NCBI RefSeq assembly: GCF_026210795.1
Contig: NC_089429.1
Location: 3,534,001-3,598,000, forward strand
Origin: Rhizophagus irregularis
Lineage: Eukaryota; Glomeromycota; Glomeromycetes; Glomerales; Glomeraceae
DNA length: 64,000 nt
Direction: 5' to 3'
The translations under genes were made by a program, and so were the position numbers. Below, piece by piece: positions 32,253-44,213 of this stretch (position 1 is the first letter of the stretch; every line of letters begins with the position of its first letter). The notes beneath the pieces are model-generated. The model did no database searches. It was not told the origin of the DNA and saw nothing but the letters and a program-made list of their open reading frames with translations.

Positions 32253-33294
32253 ATTTATTATAAATAAAATTTTACGCTTCTTTCCCTCCCTTTTAAGTAA
32301 CTTATATAATACTTTTTTTGTTTTTTGATATTTATAATTATATGAAACGTTAAATGAAACACCTCACGAAAATTGTCGAGGTAAAAACAGAATAAATACA
32401 AAATTTCATAGAACAAAATACTCAGTAATACTATTTTTCTTTATTATAATAAATTAAATGAAACGGTCAAACTTTTTTTTTCTTTAAAAGAAAAATTTTC
32501 GGTAGTGACGAAATGACCTTCTTCTCCGAGCCACCAAGAAAAAAAGAGTACACTACAGTAAGAAGAAGAATACTCCTTGCATGAATTATATTTTATAAAA
32601 AAAAAAACTGGAGACGAACATGCTATACAAATTCTATGTTTGGCATCGTTAAACCGGTCTAAACTGTTTATAGCTGGCCCGTTTTATTTCATGTCACAAA
32701 TATTTAAAAAAGATACTTAACCGCAGCATTTAGAATATGGAATTTCTAAAATTGGATAAAATTATTTTATTCTTGTTTCATTAAAGTTCTTATAGTTTGT
32801 TTCACAAATTCATTCTTGTTTGATTTTCAGATATCCATTGGCCATTAGCGGAGCAATCAACTTATAAACTCCGTTATTATCAATGTCACAATATCAAAAA
32901 TAACCATTCTAATTATTCTAATTATAACTTACCTGTTACTATGATTTATTATTAGCGCATCAGTGATTGTCTGATTGTCAGATGAATCTTATGAATCTTG
33001 TGATCATTGTACGGAAAACACAAATATATTATTAGAAAGCCTAATACAATTTTAAATATAGAGTTTATTAATAAGGCATATATAATATAAATTAGGACGA
33101 AATTTATGGTTCTTTAATTCCGGCCAAAATTAATTATCCCGAAATGAAAAAAATCAGGTGATATTTGGTGTTGAATTATTAATATTAACGGACCAATTAA
33201 AAACTTGTTTATTCGCTTTGATATTTTTAAAAACCTTACGTCATACGCGTGCGATCAACAAGTACAAAACTTCTGATTTTTGTAAAAAAAACTA
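32253..33294. other. Intergenic
   Basis: Promoter side of the chitinase gene and of the decayed TPX2 copy. AT-rich; nothing else recognised. Confidence 0.45.
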
Positions 33295-34690
33295 TGAACG
33301 CAACTAATTTTAATAACGAAAAGTTTGAATATATGGAAGATGTTAGTTGGGTCATGTCGGTAGCGTCAAGTGCTCAATCGCCACAAACAAAAAATTATTT
33401 AGCTAAAAAGAGCGGTGGATACAAGTAATTATTATAAATTTGAAGTGGTTTATCATACTTATCATATTATCATATTAACGCGTTTATAACAATATATATC
33501 TCGTCTATTAGAAAAGTGCGTTCGTACCAACAGTGTCAAAGCCTTTCAAATTTTATACTGAATCGCGGGTCAATAACTCTCATAATAAAGAAATTCCCCA
33601 AACCCACCATTTATTCCTTTAGCTCTCAGTGTACAACAATTTTTAGAAAATCCAACCAGATTCGATGCTAAGGTATCAGATGATAATATGTTTCAAAAAT
33701 CAACATCGTGATATTGAAGCTAACAATCGCAATTTTTCCTAAGTCCGGTAAAGTACGTTCAAATACCTTAACTGTACCGAAATCTCCACACTTGCGCACT
33801 AAACCCACTACAAGCCGGGTAATTAATTATTAATCACCACCACATGTCATCAAAGCTAATCCCGTACCCGATTATAAAGAACCATATAGACCGGTGATTG
33901 AACACCGGTTAATCGAATTACCAATGTTTAGTTTACCTGGTGAGGAAATTTCCAAGAGAAAATCACAAGAAATTGAATAAAGGATTCGTCAAGAAAAAGA
34001 GAAAATGGAAAAAATGCGTGAATTTAAAGCGCAACCACTTCATACTGGTTCTCCTGATGTATGTAACCATTAAATGTATTGTACGTACAAGAATAAAGAT
34101 AAATAAATAATTGTTCTCTTTTGTTTTAATGTTCCAAGTGTCTGCCTACACGCCCTTATTATCCACCAACTCACCCAAAACCATTTGCATTGTTAACTAA
34201 TGATCGTGGAGAAAAATATCAAAGAGAATTTTATGAGAAAGTGAGAAAAGAGCAGGAATATTACAAAGAAAATCGATTCCATGCACAACCTCTCCCCAAT
34301 TTTGAGCCCGAAATTCCTAGAAAACCTTAATGTCCTCCACCAACAGAACCAATTGGTTTTTTCTTTTTCACTGATACTCGTATGGAAGAACGTCATATTT
34401 ATGACGAACACAGAAGATTTCGAGAGAAGGAAGCTTAGGAACAAAGAATAGCAAAGATCAGGGAGGAAGAAGTAAGATATAAGAACTAATTCATGTTATC
34501 GATCTTTTTTTTGATATTTAACTTTTTATGCATTTATGTTAATTAAAGGTACGCAGTGCGCAGATTTAGTTCATCACGCTCAACCTATACGATATTATAC
34601 ACCGATAAATATACAACCATCGGATAAAAAAACCGACAAAACCAATTTCTCCCATGATCGGTGAAAAACTACTTAAATACATGATCTAAT
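33295..34690 (+). pseudogene. TPX2: TPX2-like (spindle assembly factor) pseudogene
   Basis: TPX2 proteins bind microtubules and activate Aurora kinase on the spindle. The start MNATNFNNEKFEYMEDVSW is followed by KPFKFYTESR, SVQQFLENPTRFDA, LTVPKSPHLRTK, GEEISKRKSQEIE, EKMEKMREFKAQPLHTGSP, then PKPFALLTNDRGEKYQREFY, FHAQPLPNFEPEIPRKP, CPPPTEPIGFFFFTDTRMEE, HAQPIRYYTPINIQPSDKKP and TKPISPMIGEK. That is the full motif order of the TPX2 family. The reading is interrupted by stops at 33831-33833, 33978-33980, 34328-34330, 34436-34438 and one near 34688, and by frame changes near 33700. The gene is dead, but its introns (for example before LSVQQF and after REFKAQPL) seem kept, so it decayed in place or by DNA-level duplication and is not an mRNA copy. 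Confidence 0.8.
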
Positions 34691-35535
34691 ATGGCACAGC
34701 CCAATTGATCTAGATTGCTTATAAAAAGCCGATCATCCGACCCGTGTGGCGAAGTAAATTAAAAATTAAACAGGATAATTAGGAATTAAGACTATCTTTT
34801 TTTGAATTCTTCCGAATATATTACAAAACACTGCTTATTTCATTATTTCTTTATATATATATATACATATATATTTGCGTCTATAACAAAAAAAAGGATG
34901 CTTAATAATGGGAAAATACAGTAATTTCTTTCTGCAATTCCTTTCTTCTAATAAAATGTAATATTATACATTTTTATATACTTCTCTAATTTCTATTAAG
35001 TATTATACCAATTAAAGATAACTATTAATAAAACCATAAAGAAATCAATAATTTAATGTACTCGCGTGACTACAAAATGATATAAAAGACTTGACCATCC
35101 GCCCGACCGGCAGATGCGTACATTAAATAAGACAAACGTAACTAATGTGCAATTATAAAAACTAAACAAAGAAAAAAATTTAAAGAAAAAAGGGCTTTGT
35201 CCACATAAATATTCCTTCCTACGACTGATTCGCATAATGTCGTTTATATTTTTTATAATTAATTCTGATAAACAAATTAGTTAATTATTTATAGTGTTAA
35301 CTGACAACCCATTAATAGTATAATGTACATTTACCCATTCAAATCATGTGCGCATTCTGCAAAATCGTCTAGTTGGCACGTGATGATCTACATTAGTAAT
35401 ATAAATTCTGGGGCAAGATTTGATATAATGCTAGTCAAATTTAGATTAATGCTAGGGTCTAATGTCCAAATTCGTATTTATCAAGTGATAAAAAATTTTA
35501 AATTTCAACTTCGTTAAAAATAAAAGAAAAGAAAA
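34691..35535. other. Intergenic, upstream of the DEAH helicase
   Basis: AT-rich, with an (AT)n tract near 34850-34875. The helicase promoter should lie here. No specific element is recognised. Confidence 0.45.
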
Positions 35536-38500
35536 ATGGATTTACGTTCTTGGGTTTCCGACAATGTGATGAAGTTACTTGGAATGTCCGAAAGGATCTT
35601 TGTAGATTATATTATTGCTGAAGCTCAATCTTGTAATACTCGGGAATCTTTACGAGAAAAGCTAACTGAGTTACCACAAACAGCGGAAGCTCAACGTTTT
35701 ATTGATAATCTGTTTGATCGAGTACCGAGAAAAAAGTCTCAAAAAGATGAAACTTATTTAAAAAGGAAAAGAGAAGAACAAGAAGCAAAAGAAGCTTTGG
35801 CAAAGTCAAAATCATATAAGTTGATTCTTGACGATTTTAGCGTTGAGGAACCATATTCAAAAAAATCTAAAAAATCTAAAAAGGATAAAAGTTTACGTAA
35901 AAAAGAAAAATTAGATACGTGGGAAAGTGATCAAGATGACAGAAAGTCTAAAAGTTCGTCGTCAAAGGAAAAGTCAAAGTATTCTGAATCTGAAGATGAA
36001 TACGAAAAAGAAGAGAAAGAAAAAATTAAAGATTTGAAAGAAAGAGATGAATTTGCTAAAAGATTAAGACAAAAGGACAAAGAGAAGACCAAAAATCTTG
36101 TTGAAGACAGATCGTCTAAAGCAGAAAGTGAAACTACTAAAAGACGTAATCTCGCCGATGATGCAGAAGCTCGTAAGAAGGTTTTACCAGATATTCGTGA
36201 GCGGTCTCGTCAAGAATATTTAAGGGATCGTACCGATAAACAAATGAAAATGTTAGAACTGGGAATTCTTGATGAAGATACTTTGTTCAAAGATGAAAAA
36301 CTTACTAAAAAAGAGAAAAAAGAACTTGAATTGAAAAAAGAAACTCTGAGATTAACAAAAGAAAGATTAAGTCTTTCTGGAAAAACTGATGATTATGCTA
36401 TGCCGGAAGATTATATCACAGAGAAAGGAAAAATAGATAAGAAAAAAAAGGAGTCGGTTCTTTATCAACGTTATGAAGAAGATCGCGATCAGCATAGGTT
36501 TGTTACAGATCAGGACCAATGGGAACAAAATCAGATCGTAAAATCACAATTAAAAGTCGGAGCTCAAGATAGAATTAAGCAAGAGGAACAATATGAATAT
36601 GTTTTTGACGATCAATCTATAGAATTTTTAAATTGGGATTGGAAATCAAATAGTCAAGATGATGAAATAATGGCCAAAATTGATGAAGCTGAAAAGAAAG
36701 CAAAGACTATTGAAGAAACTCGTAAATCTTTGCCAATTTATGCATTTCGTGATGAGTTACTTAATGCTATAGAAGAATTTCAAGTTTTAGTAATTGTAGG
36801 AGAGACAGGCTCTGGTAAAACCACTCAATTACCACAATATTTGTATGAATCAGGATATACCAAGGGCGGTAAAAAAGTTGGTTGTACACAACCTAGAAGA
36901 GTTGCTGCTATGAGTGTAGCGGCTCGTGTATCGGAGGAAATGGGTGTTAAACTTGGATATGAGGTTGGTTATTCAATTCGATTTGAAGATTGTACATCTG
37001 ATAAGACTATAATTAAGTATATGACAGATGGTATGTTACTTCGTGAATTTTTGACTGAACCTTTATTGGATGGATATAACTGTCTTATTATAGATGAAGC
37101 TCACGAGAGAACTTTACATACTGATGTTCTCTTTGGATTAGTTAAAGATATTGCTCGTAGTAGGCCTGATCTAAAACTTTTAATTTCTAGTGCTACATTA
37201 GATGCTCAGAAATTCGCAGATTATTTTGATGGAGCTCCGATCTTTTCAATTCCAGGAAAGCCTTATCCGGTCCAAATTTGTTATACAAAATCTCCTGAAG
37301 CAAATTATATTGGAGCTGCCGTAACAACTGTGATGCAATTACATATAACTCAGCAAAAAGGCGATATATTGGTCTTCTTAACGGGCCAAGAAGAAATCGA
37401 GACTGTACAAGAAAGTTTACAACAAGCTTGTAGGGTTTTAGGTAGCAAAATAAGAGAACTTATAATATGTCCAATTTATGCTAACCTTCCTCCCGATATG
37501 CAAGGAAAAATATTTGAACCAACACCGCCTGGTGCTCGAAAAGTGATATTAGCTACAAACATAGCAGAAACATCTATTACTATTGATGGTGTCTCATTTG
37601 TTATTGATCCAGGATTTGTAAAGCAAAACTTCTATAGTGCAAAAACACGTTTGGAAACATTAGAGGTTGTTACATGTTCAAGAGCTTCAGCAACACAGCG
37701 CGCAGGAAGAGCTGGTCGTGTCGGACCAGGACATTGTTTCAGGTTGTATACAAAACATGCATATGCAAATGAAATGGAAGAGAATAACGTTCCCGAAATT
37801 AAAAGGACTAATTTAGGGAATGTAGTATTAACACTAAAGAGTATTGGTATTCGTGATGTCATGAGTTTCGAATTTATGGATCCTCCTCACGAACAAGCTC
37901 TTATTTCAGCTCTTAAAGATTTATCAGATCTTGGTGCTTTAAATAATGAAGGAGAATTAACAAAATTGGGAAGAAGAATGGCAGAATATCCTTTAGATCC
38001 TATGTTATCCAAAACTATTATAAATTCAGAAAAATATCATTGTTCTGAAGATGTCATATCAATTATTAGTATGCTTAATGTTCAAAGTTCAGTTTTTTAT
38101 CGTCCAAAGGATAAAAAATTTCATGCTGATAAAGCGCGTCAAAACTTTACAAAGCCCGGTGGAGATCATCTCACCTTATTAAATGTTTGGGAACAATGGG
38201 TTGATACAAATTACTCATTGCACTGGTGTCATGAGAACTTCATCGTATATCGTTCAATGACACGAGCACGAGATGTTCGAGATCAACTTGTCTCATTATG
38301 CGAACGAACTGAAGTTAAGTTAGAATCGAATCCAAATCCTGCTGATATAGTTCCTATACAAAAATCTTTTGTTGCAGGATTTTTTATGAATACAGCGAGA
38401 TTGTTACCATTTGGTGATTCTTACCAAAAGATTAAATTTGGAGAAGCTGGAAGGAGAATATATATTCATCCAAGTAGTTCATTATTTCAAACACCACCAA

Positions 38501-38694
38501 AATGGGTGCTTTATTATGAATTAGTTGCTACCCAGAAAGATTATATGAGACAAGTTATGGAAATTCAGCCCCAATGGCTAGTAGAAGCCGCACCTACTTG
38601 TTATACAAAAGCTGAATTAGAAAAATTAGATTCAAAAAAGAAAATGCCGAAAAATCATCAAGCTGCAAGTTCATTATCCTCTTCAAGATCTTAA
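35536..38694 (+). CDS. PRP2: DEAH-box pre-mRNA splicing helicase Prp2/DHX16
   Basis: Spliceosomal ATPase that remodels the Bact complex before the first splicing step. It is one open frame of 1052 residues without introns. The N-terminal 350 residues are charged (KKSKKSKKDKS, Glu/Lys coiled-coil stretches), as in DHX16. A short PWI-like start (MDLRSWVSDNVMKLLGM) comes first. Helicase motifs: GETGSGKTTQ (residues 422-431), CTQPRRVAA, DEAH at 520-523, ISSATL, FLTGQEEIE, TNIAETSITIDG and QRAGRAGRVGPG. The winged-helix/ratchet region and the OB-fold end (LLPFGDSYQKIKFGEAGRRI, IHPSSSLF, WVLYYELVATQKDYMRQVME) follow. Position of the DEAH box, N-terminal type and end favour Prp2/DHX16 over Prp16, Prp22 and Prp43. 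The ATG sits 17 bases after a TAA in the same general region, and no upstream exon is needed. Confidence 0.93.
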   Translation: MDLRSWVSDNVMKLLGMSERIFVDYIIAEAQSCNTRESLREKLTELPQTAEAQRFIDNLFDRVPRKKSQKDETYLKRKREEQEAKEALAKSKSYKLILDDFSVEEPYSKKSKKSKKDKSLRKKEKLDTWESDQDDRKSKSSSSKEKSKYSESEDEYEKEEKEKIKDLKERDEFAKRLRQKDKEKTKNLVEDRSSKAESETTKRRNLADDAEARKKVLPDIRERSRQEYLRDRTDKQMKMLELGILDEDTLFKDEKLTKKEKKELELKKETLRLTKERLSLSGKTDDYAMPEDYITEKGKIDKKKKESVLYQRYEEDRDQHRFVTDQDQWEQNQIVKSQLKVGAQDRIKQEEQYEYVFDDQSIEFLNWDWKSNSQDDEIMAKIDEAEKKAKTIEETRKSLPIYAFRDELLNAIEEFQVLVIVGETGSGKTTQLPQYLYESGYTKGGKKVGCTQPRRVAAMSVAARVSEEMGVKLGYEVGYSIRFEDCTSDKTIIKYMTDGMLLREFLTEPLLDGYNCLIIDEAHERTLHTDVLFGLVKDIARSRPDLKLLISSATLDAQKFADYFDGAPIFSIPGKPYPVQICYTKSPEANYIGAAVTTVMQLHITQQKGDILVFLTGQEEIETVQESLQQACRVLGSKIRELIICPIYANLPPDMQGKIFEPTPPGARKVILATNIAETSITIDGVSFVIDPGFVKQNFYSAKTRLETLEVVTCSRASATQRAGRAGRVGPGHCFRLYTKHAYANEMEENNVPEIKRTNLGNVVLTLKSIGIRDVMSFEFMDPPHEQALISALKDLSDLGALNNEGELTKLGRRMAEYPLDPMLSKTIINSEKYHCSEDVISIISMLNVQSSVFYRPKDKKFHADKARQNFTKPGGDHLTLLNVWEQWVDTNYSLHWCHENFIVYRSMTRARDVRDQLVSLCERTEVKLESNPNPADIVPIQKSFVAGFFMNTARLLPFGDSYQKIKFGEAGRRIYIHPSSSLFQTPPKWVLYYELVATQKDYMRQVMEIQPQWLVEAAPTCYTKAELEKLDSKKKMPKNHQAASSLSSSRS

Positions 38695-39628
38695 TAAAAA
38701 CTTTATATTTTTTATTTAAGTTGTATTAACTTATGGTATTAATAGAATTTTATAAATAAAATAATAATTGTAATTTCTTAATCGGTTACTATTCAGAACG
38801 TAATTTATATTTCAATCTTCATTAACATTTATTCTGTTTTTCAGTAAGTTTAACAATTAGAGCAATATAAACAAAGTAAAATTTTTAATAATAAAAATAA
38901 ATTGATAAGAAAGAAGTATTTTTCTTGTATAATAAATACTAATTTAATTCTTTTCCATCTTTTCGACATTATTAAAATACACTTTGTAATCAACTTTAAC
39001 ATAATGACCGAGTAATTAAAGAGTTTTTCAAAATTTCTTATCCAAGAAATCTCCTGGAAATTGTACAGTTCAAGATAACTTCCACCAGCTCCATATACTC
39101 AAGCATGTGTACGGTTTGTTGGAAGTTTTATTAATGATGTTTGAGAATTCTATTCCAGTAACGATTTTCAGAAGAGATAAAGCAAATTTTGAATGGATTG
39201 TTAAATTGTTAAATTATTATCTATATCAAAAGGGTACAGTATTTGGACCTTTTATCATCCAATCAAGTTACTTAACCTCTCGTAAAGAGGATAAGAAATT
39301 GTGTATCGTTTTCTCTCTCAATCATTTATTGACCATAATTATTGAAGCATTTATAAATTTGTTCGGTTCGTAATTCAGATTGACGAAATTATAATGCCAA
39401 TAATAACTGCTAATATGTTATCCAATTCCAATATCTATTAGAAAGTTTTTATTGTCTTTCTTCAGCTAATTCATTCTAAAAACTCTTGGCATACTTATTA
39501 GAAAAGATTATATCATCGTGCAAAGAATAATTTGATATTACAGTTAAACAAGTTCGTTTTGTTCACTTCTTGGTTAAAATAAATTTGATGCAAGTCACGT
39601 GAAAGTATAAAAAGAAGGATTTTTTAAA
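38695..39628. other. Intergenic with weak coding remains
   Basis: A plus-strand frame at 39107-39373 (88 codons, FRRDKANFEWIVKLLNYYLY inside) is a little less AT-biased than its surroundings. No family is recognised, and it may be the remnant of a repeat-borne gene. Confidence 0.3.
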
Positions 39629-39957
39629 GGTGGCTGTGTTTTATCATAGTAGATTGTAAATTATTTTATATTTGATATTGTGGAATTGCAAATTCTCGCA
39701 ATTCCAGGCAAGGAAGCTGATATTATTAAATAAAGAGCATAATGAAATATATCAAAATTACTAAACGATCCGTCATCGTATGTATGAAACTTTGATTCTT
39801 GGGTGAAGACGACCATGATTCGAATTTTTTGTAGGCCGTTTTGGCATTGCAGTCCTTGGCCAGATTTAGTCATTAGCTAAACCTAGTTAAAATGATGAGC
39901 CTCACTAAAAAAAATGTGTTAAAAATAGCAATTAAGCTGGTGAGTGACACAGCCACC
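39629..39957. mobile_element. Possible small inverted-repeat element
   Basis: GGTGGCTGTGT (39629-39639) is matched by ACACAGCCACC (39947-39957), an 11-bp perfect inverted repeat enclosing 329 bp. No clear target duplication borders it, so it may be a MITE remnant or chance. Confidence 0.35.
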
Positions 39958-40051
39958 CAGTAAATCCAGTAAAAAGTAAAAAAAAAGTAAAAATCAAAAC
40001 TTGAAAAATATTTAAATTCGAAACGATAATTAAAAAATTTTCACAAAGGAT

Positions 40052-42123
40052 ATGGACCAACTAAATAATATAACCCTTTGGGATGTTAAAGATGTATTTA
40101 ATAAAGTGTAAGTTTTTATTATAAACATTGTAAGTTAAGTTTCAACTAGATTGCTAAAAAGTATTTTTTTAGTAAGAATGTCGTGATGAACTATACTGAA
40201 ATGGAGGCCAAAGTACGTGAGGCCACTAATAATGAACCTTGGGGCGCTAGTAGTACTTTGATGCAAGAAATTGCCCAAGGTACCTATAATTAGTAAGTGA
40301 TAATGGTATAAGCTAGTTTGTTAGAATGAATTTTTTTTTATTTATACAAACCGGGAAATTTTTTGATTTATCTTCATTTTAATTGAAGCGCACATTTTAA
40401 TGAGATCATGCCAACAATTTATAAGCGATTTACAGAAAAGGAAGCGAGGCAATGGAGACAAATTTATAAGGTAGCCAATTTAATTAATTGATATTTCATT
40501 GGATAGGTAATTAATTCAAATTATTTTGTTAATTTTTTATTAACAGGCTCTTCAATTGCTTGAATATCTTGTGAAACATGGATCTGAAAGAGTTGTTGAT
40601 GATGCCCGAGCACATATGGGAACTATTAAAGTTTTGAGAAATTTCTCTTATTTTGACGAAAAAGGAAAAGATCAAGGAATAAACGGTTAGGAAAACATTT
40701 TTAGTTGGACATCGAATAAAAATGATTTTTTCATTTTATTTTATATATTTAATATTTAATATATACATATATTTAGTTCGTAATCGGGCAAAAGAACTTG
40801 CAGACCTTCTAAACGATAACGAAAAAGTTAGGCAAGAACGTAAGAAAGCAAAAGCCAATAGAAGTAAATTCACTGGCGTTAGTTCAGACGCAATCGGTTA
40901 TGGAGGTTTTAGCGGAAGCTTTAATGGTGGATCATCTCGTTATGGAGGATTCGGAAACGATTCGTATAGTTATTGTGAGTATCGTTAAGTTTTATATTAA
41001 CCAGTATTTTATTTACAAAAATTTAAAAAAATTTAATATATGAAAATATTTGTTATTGTTTAGCTGAGGAGAGATCTCGTTCCAGATATGATGATTACGA
41101 CATACAATGGCAAAGTGATTATAGGTCTGGAAGGATTTCCCCATCAGATGACAGAAGATCGAGTCTCGGAAATAATAATCGATCAAGTATATCTTCAATT
41201 AAAAAGACATCCGAGTCAGTCACTTCTAATTCCAACGGCTCATCCGAACAACAGAAAGAAGTAAATTTATTTGATTTCGATGATCCTTCTGTTACTTCAG
41301 CTACCTCCAATCAAACCACTTCCAATGATTTTGGTAAGAAAAGAATATGTTTTATTATTTTAATTCAAAATATGTTTATCTTTACCTTCTATCCAATATA
41401 TTTAAAAAAAATCATTTTTATAGATGATGATTTCCAAGATTTTCAAAGTGCACCACCTATGCCATCATCTCAAAGATCATCAATTTCTCAGTCATCAGGA
41501 CTTCAAAATAATTCAGTTCCTTCAATTCAACCAATCACAAATTTAAAATCAGTTCAGCCTATTTCAAATGTACAATCACCAACTCAACCTAATGTAAATG
41601 TTTCTTCTGGAATTAACAATAATTTACTTGACGATTTTCTTGGTCCTGTATCTGCACCACCATCTACAAATTTGCCAATTAACACACAAAAAGCTTCCTC
41701 TACATCATTAAATACTTCACAGCCTATTAATGCTTTCAATACAACAAAACCTATTTCACCAACTACACCGAAGCAAGTAAGCAATTTAGATGTTTTAAAA
41801 TATCTTTTTTTTTAATGAAAGCTGTTTTTTTAATATTTAAAAATTTACAGAACATTCCAAACCAAAATACTTCCTTTCCCAACTTGAAATCTAATGATAT
41901 ATGGGCATCTAATCTTGTATCTTTGGATTCATTGGGAAAAGAACCCAACAATACAAAACAATCTGCTAAGCCAACAATGAATTCTCTTGCACAAGCTGAC
42001 TCTACATCTTGGGCAGTTAAAGGAACCTGGACTACTGCACAGCCAGTACAACAGCCTATTCATCATAACACTCAACTTAATTCTCAACAAAAACAACAAG
42101 ATTCATTTGATTTGCTAATGTGA
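40052..42123 (+). CDS. ENT3: Epsin-type clathrin adaptor with ENTH domain (Ent3-like)
   Basis: Binds phosphoinositides through an ENTH domain and links clathrin and adaptors at trans-Golgi or endosomal membranes. Eight GT-AG exons by hand: 40052-40107, 40173-40292, 40389-40470, 40547-40685, 40777-40974, 41064-41333, 41424-41776, 41851-42123, giving 1491 bases and 496 residues in frame. ENTH marks at about residues 15-150: YTEMEAKVREATNNEPWGAS, YKRFTEKEARQWRQIYKALQ, LLEYLVKHGSERVVDDAR, LADLLNDNEKVRQERKKAKA. A disordered tail follows with acidic-Phe motifs typical of gamma-ear and clathrin binding: LFDFDDP, DDDFQDFQSAPP, LLDDFLGPVSAPP, and an end DSFDLLM. The DDDFQDF motif favours an Ent3/epsinR role over plasma-membrane Ent1/2. 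No ubiquitin-interacting motif is seen, which supports that choice. Confidence 0.9.
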
Positions 42124-42614
42124 TTTTATATCATTATTATTATAATAGAAATATAGGAAGAGTTAAATTTTAGATGATTTAATAATTTATGATGATACAC
42201 CAAAAAGAAAAAATCCCAAAATATTTAATAATACAAGTATATTATGTAACAAGATTTGATTATATTAAATTATTATTTTTTATTATATTTCTTCTTAGAT
42301 TTAATAGTTACAAGTTTTGGATCAAATATTTATTTGAGAGTTTAATGGGTTTCATGTTATTATTAAAAAAATATACATTTTAACAATTATTTTATTGGTT
42401 ATATAGTTAATAATAAAAAATTCTATCTATTAAAAGTAGTAACTAAATTTCAAATTTTATAACCTATTTATTACTATCAGTTTAAGAATTCTGTAATTTT
42501 TAAAGTTTTACAAGTTTATAATTTTTTGTTAATTTTAAATCACTAAAATTCCATAAATTACTATTGGATTTTTTAAGAGATTTTAATAATTTAATTCATT
42601 ATATTATTGTTAAA

Positions 42615-42918
42615 TATAAGGCCAAAGAAATAAAATTATTCGTTTCTCATGAAAAAAAATTGCTAAATTTGACCCGGCCGCCCGGAAAAAAATTTTATTT
42701 TCAAAAAAAAATTTAGTCGTTTCCTAGAAGATGATTGGTTGATTCAATAAATTTTTTGCCCGGGTTACTGGGTGGAAAAAAAATTATTTTTTTATGATTA
42801 TGATTGGTCAAACCCAAAATCACATGACCAAATAAAATAAATTTTTTTATCTTTTCGTAACATTTACATGACCCGCCCGGTAATGAGAAACGAATAAATT
42901 TATTTACTTGGCCTAATA
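42615..42918. mobile_element. MITE with about 36-bp inverted ends
   Basis: The left end TATAAGGCCAAAGAAATAAA and the right end, read inward, TATTAGGCCAAGTAAATAAA are inverted copies, and the match goes on through ATTCGTTTCTCAT on both sides. Size is 304 bp and no coding capacity is visible. The target duplication is unclear and may be a TA-type site. Confidence 0.65.
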
Positions 42919-43780
42919 TATTAATTACAAAATTTTTAATCTTAACCCTTTTTAACCATAATTTTAACTCTAATATTAATCCTAATCCTAACCTAACTTT
43001 AATTCTAACTAATTCTAACCTTTGGTAATTTAATTCCAATTTTAATTATAAAAGTTTATATTCTACAAATATAAAACTTTTAAAATGTCATCAGCACAAT
43101 TTTAGGTACTTTCAATATAAAAAAACTGATACAATCAAAATAATGCTATAAAGCAAATATTTTATTTTATTAATACAGTTAACATATAATTTATAATATA
43201 TACAATTAGATAGTAATTTACATAATCTATTAAATTAATGAATAAATGGCATTTAATTCTATTTGCTAATATATAATCAAGTAAATCAACAATATATATT
43301 TGAAATAATTTATGCATTTTAATTAATAAATTTATATATTGCTTTATTATGACCTTTTTTCTCACAATTTTAATAAGTCTTTTGCTTGTCTTTTTATTAT
43401 TATTACTTCTATTTGTATTATTATTTGACATTTAGTTATTAACTTATCATTTAATAGTTGTAAATGTCAGAATTTTCTAGCATAGTGCCATAGTAATCTT
43501 GAATTTCAATACAACTCTTTATTTTTCTAATTAGCCTTCCTTTTCTTATAGTAATTATAGGATTTTTGATATTAAAATCAATTTCTTCTATATTCTAATC
43601 TAATTCTAAAAGTACAATATAAATCCATAGCAAAAACCTATAAATTTGTTATAAGAATTAATAGCAATTGCAATGTCAAACAAATGCTTTTTACATTAAA
43701 TCATATATTTTTTATTACGTACAGTTAATTTCTCTTAAATTTTAATTGTAAAATTCAGTACCACAAATTTGTTTAATATA
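42919..43780. other. AT-rich spacer
   Basis: Contains a run of TAATCCTAA/CTAATTCTAAC-like sequence near 42970-43025 that looks like a weak simple repeat. No gene is supported; the minus-strand frame at 43162-43431 is Ile/Asn/Tyr/Lys-rich composition only. Confidence 0.4.
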
Positions 43781-44095
43781 TTTTACTAAAAATAGCCAAT
43801 TTTTTGAAATGATTTTATAATAATTTAAAATATTACTAAAATATATTTAATACATCAAAATATTTTTATTATACTTTTGTTATTATTTTATAATTGTATT
43901 GTATCTAGGTTTATAAAAATAACTCAAAATAATATCACAATAATTTTTAATGCTTTTATTATTATTTTATTATTATAATATAATTGATTTTGATATTATT
44001 TTAATGCTTTAATTTCAAAAATACCTTAAATAAATTTTGATATATTTTAATATATTTTAAAAATTTTACAGAATAATTGTATAATTGTATAATTG
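43781..44095 (+). mobile_element. 370-bp MITE family, truncated copy 1
   Basis: Matches the plus-oriented copy at 45786-46157 from TTTTACTAAAAATAGCCAAT through ATTGTATCTAGG and TTTTAAAAATTTTACA, but the right inverted end is missing. Confidence 0.6.
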
Positions 44096-44213
44096 TAGTA
44101 GTCTGATTTGTAGATATGAAATCTAAATATCTATACAGATATATGGATATTCAAATATAAATTTTAAGTAACAGATAGAAAATTACTGATATACAGATAT
44201 CTATTATGCATAT

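Noticed and set aside
34193-34444. Minus-strand frame of 83 codons
   Set aside because: It is a shadow of the TPX2 pseudogene, whose plus-strand reading has clear family motifs.
39661-39873. 70-codon minus-strand frame
   Set aside because: It lies within the possible small inverted-repeat element and shows no recognisable family; kept only as part of that element.
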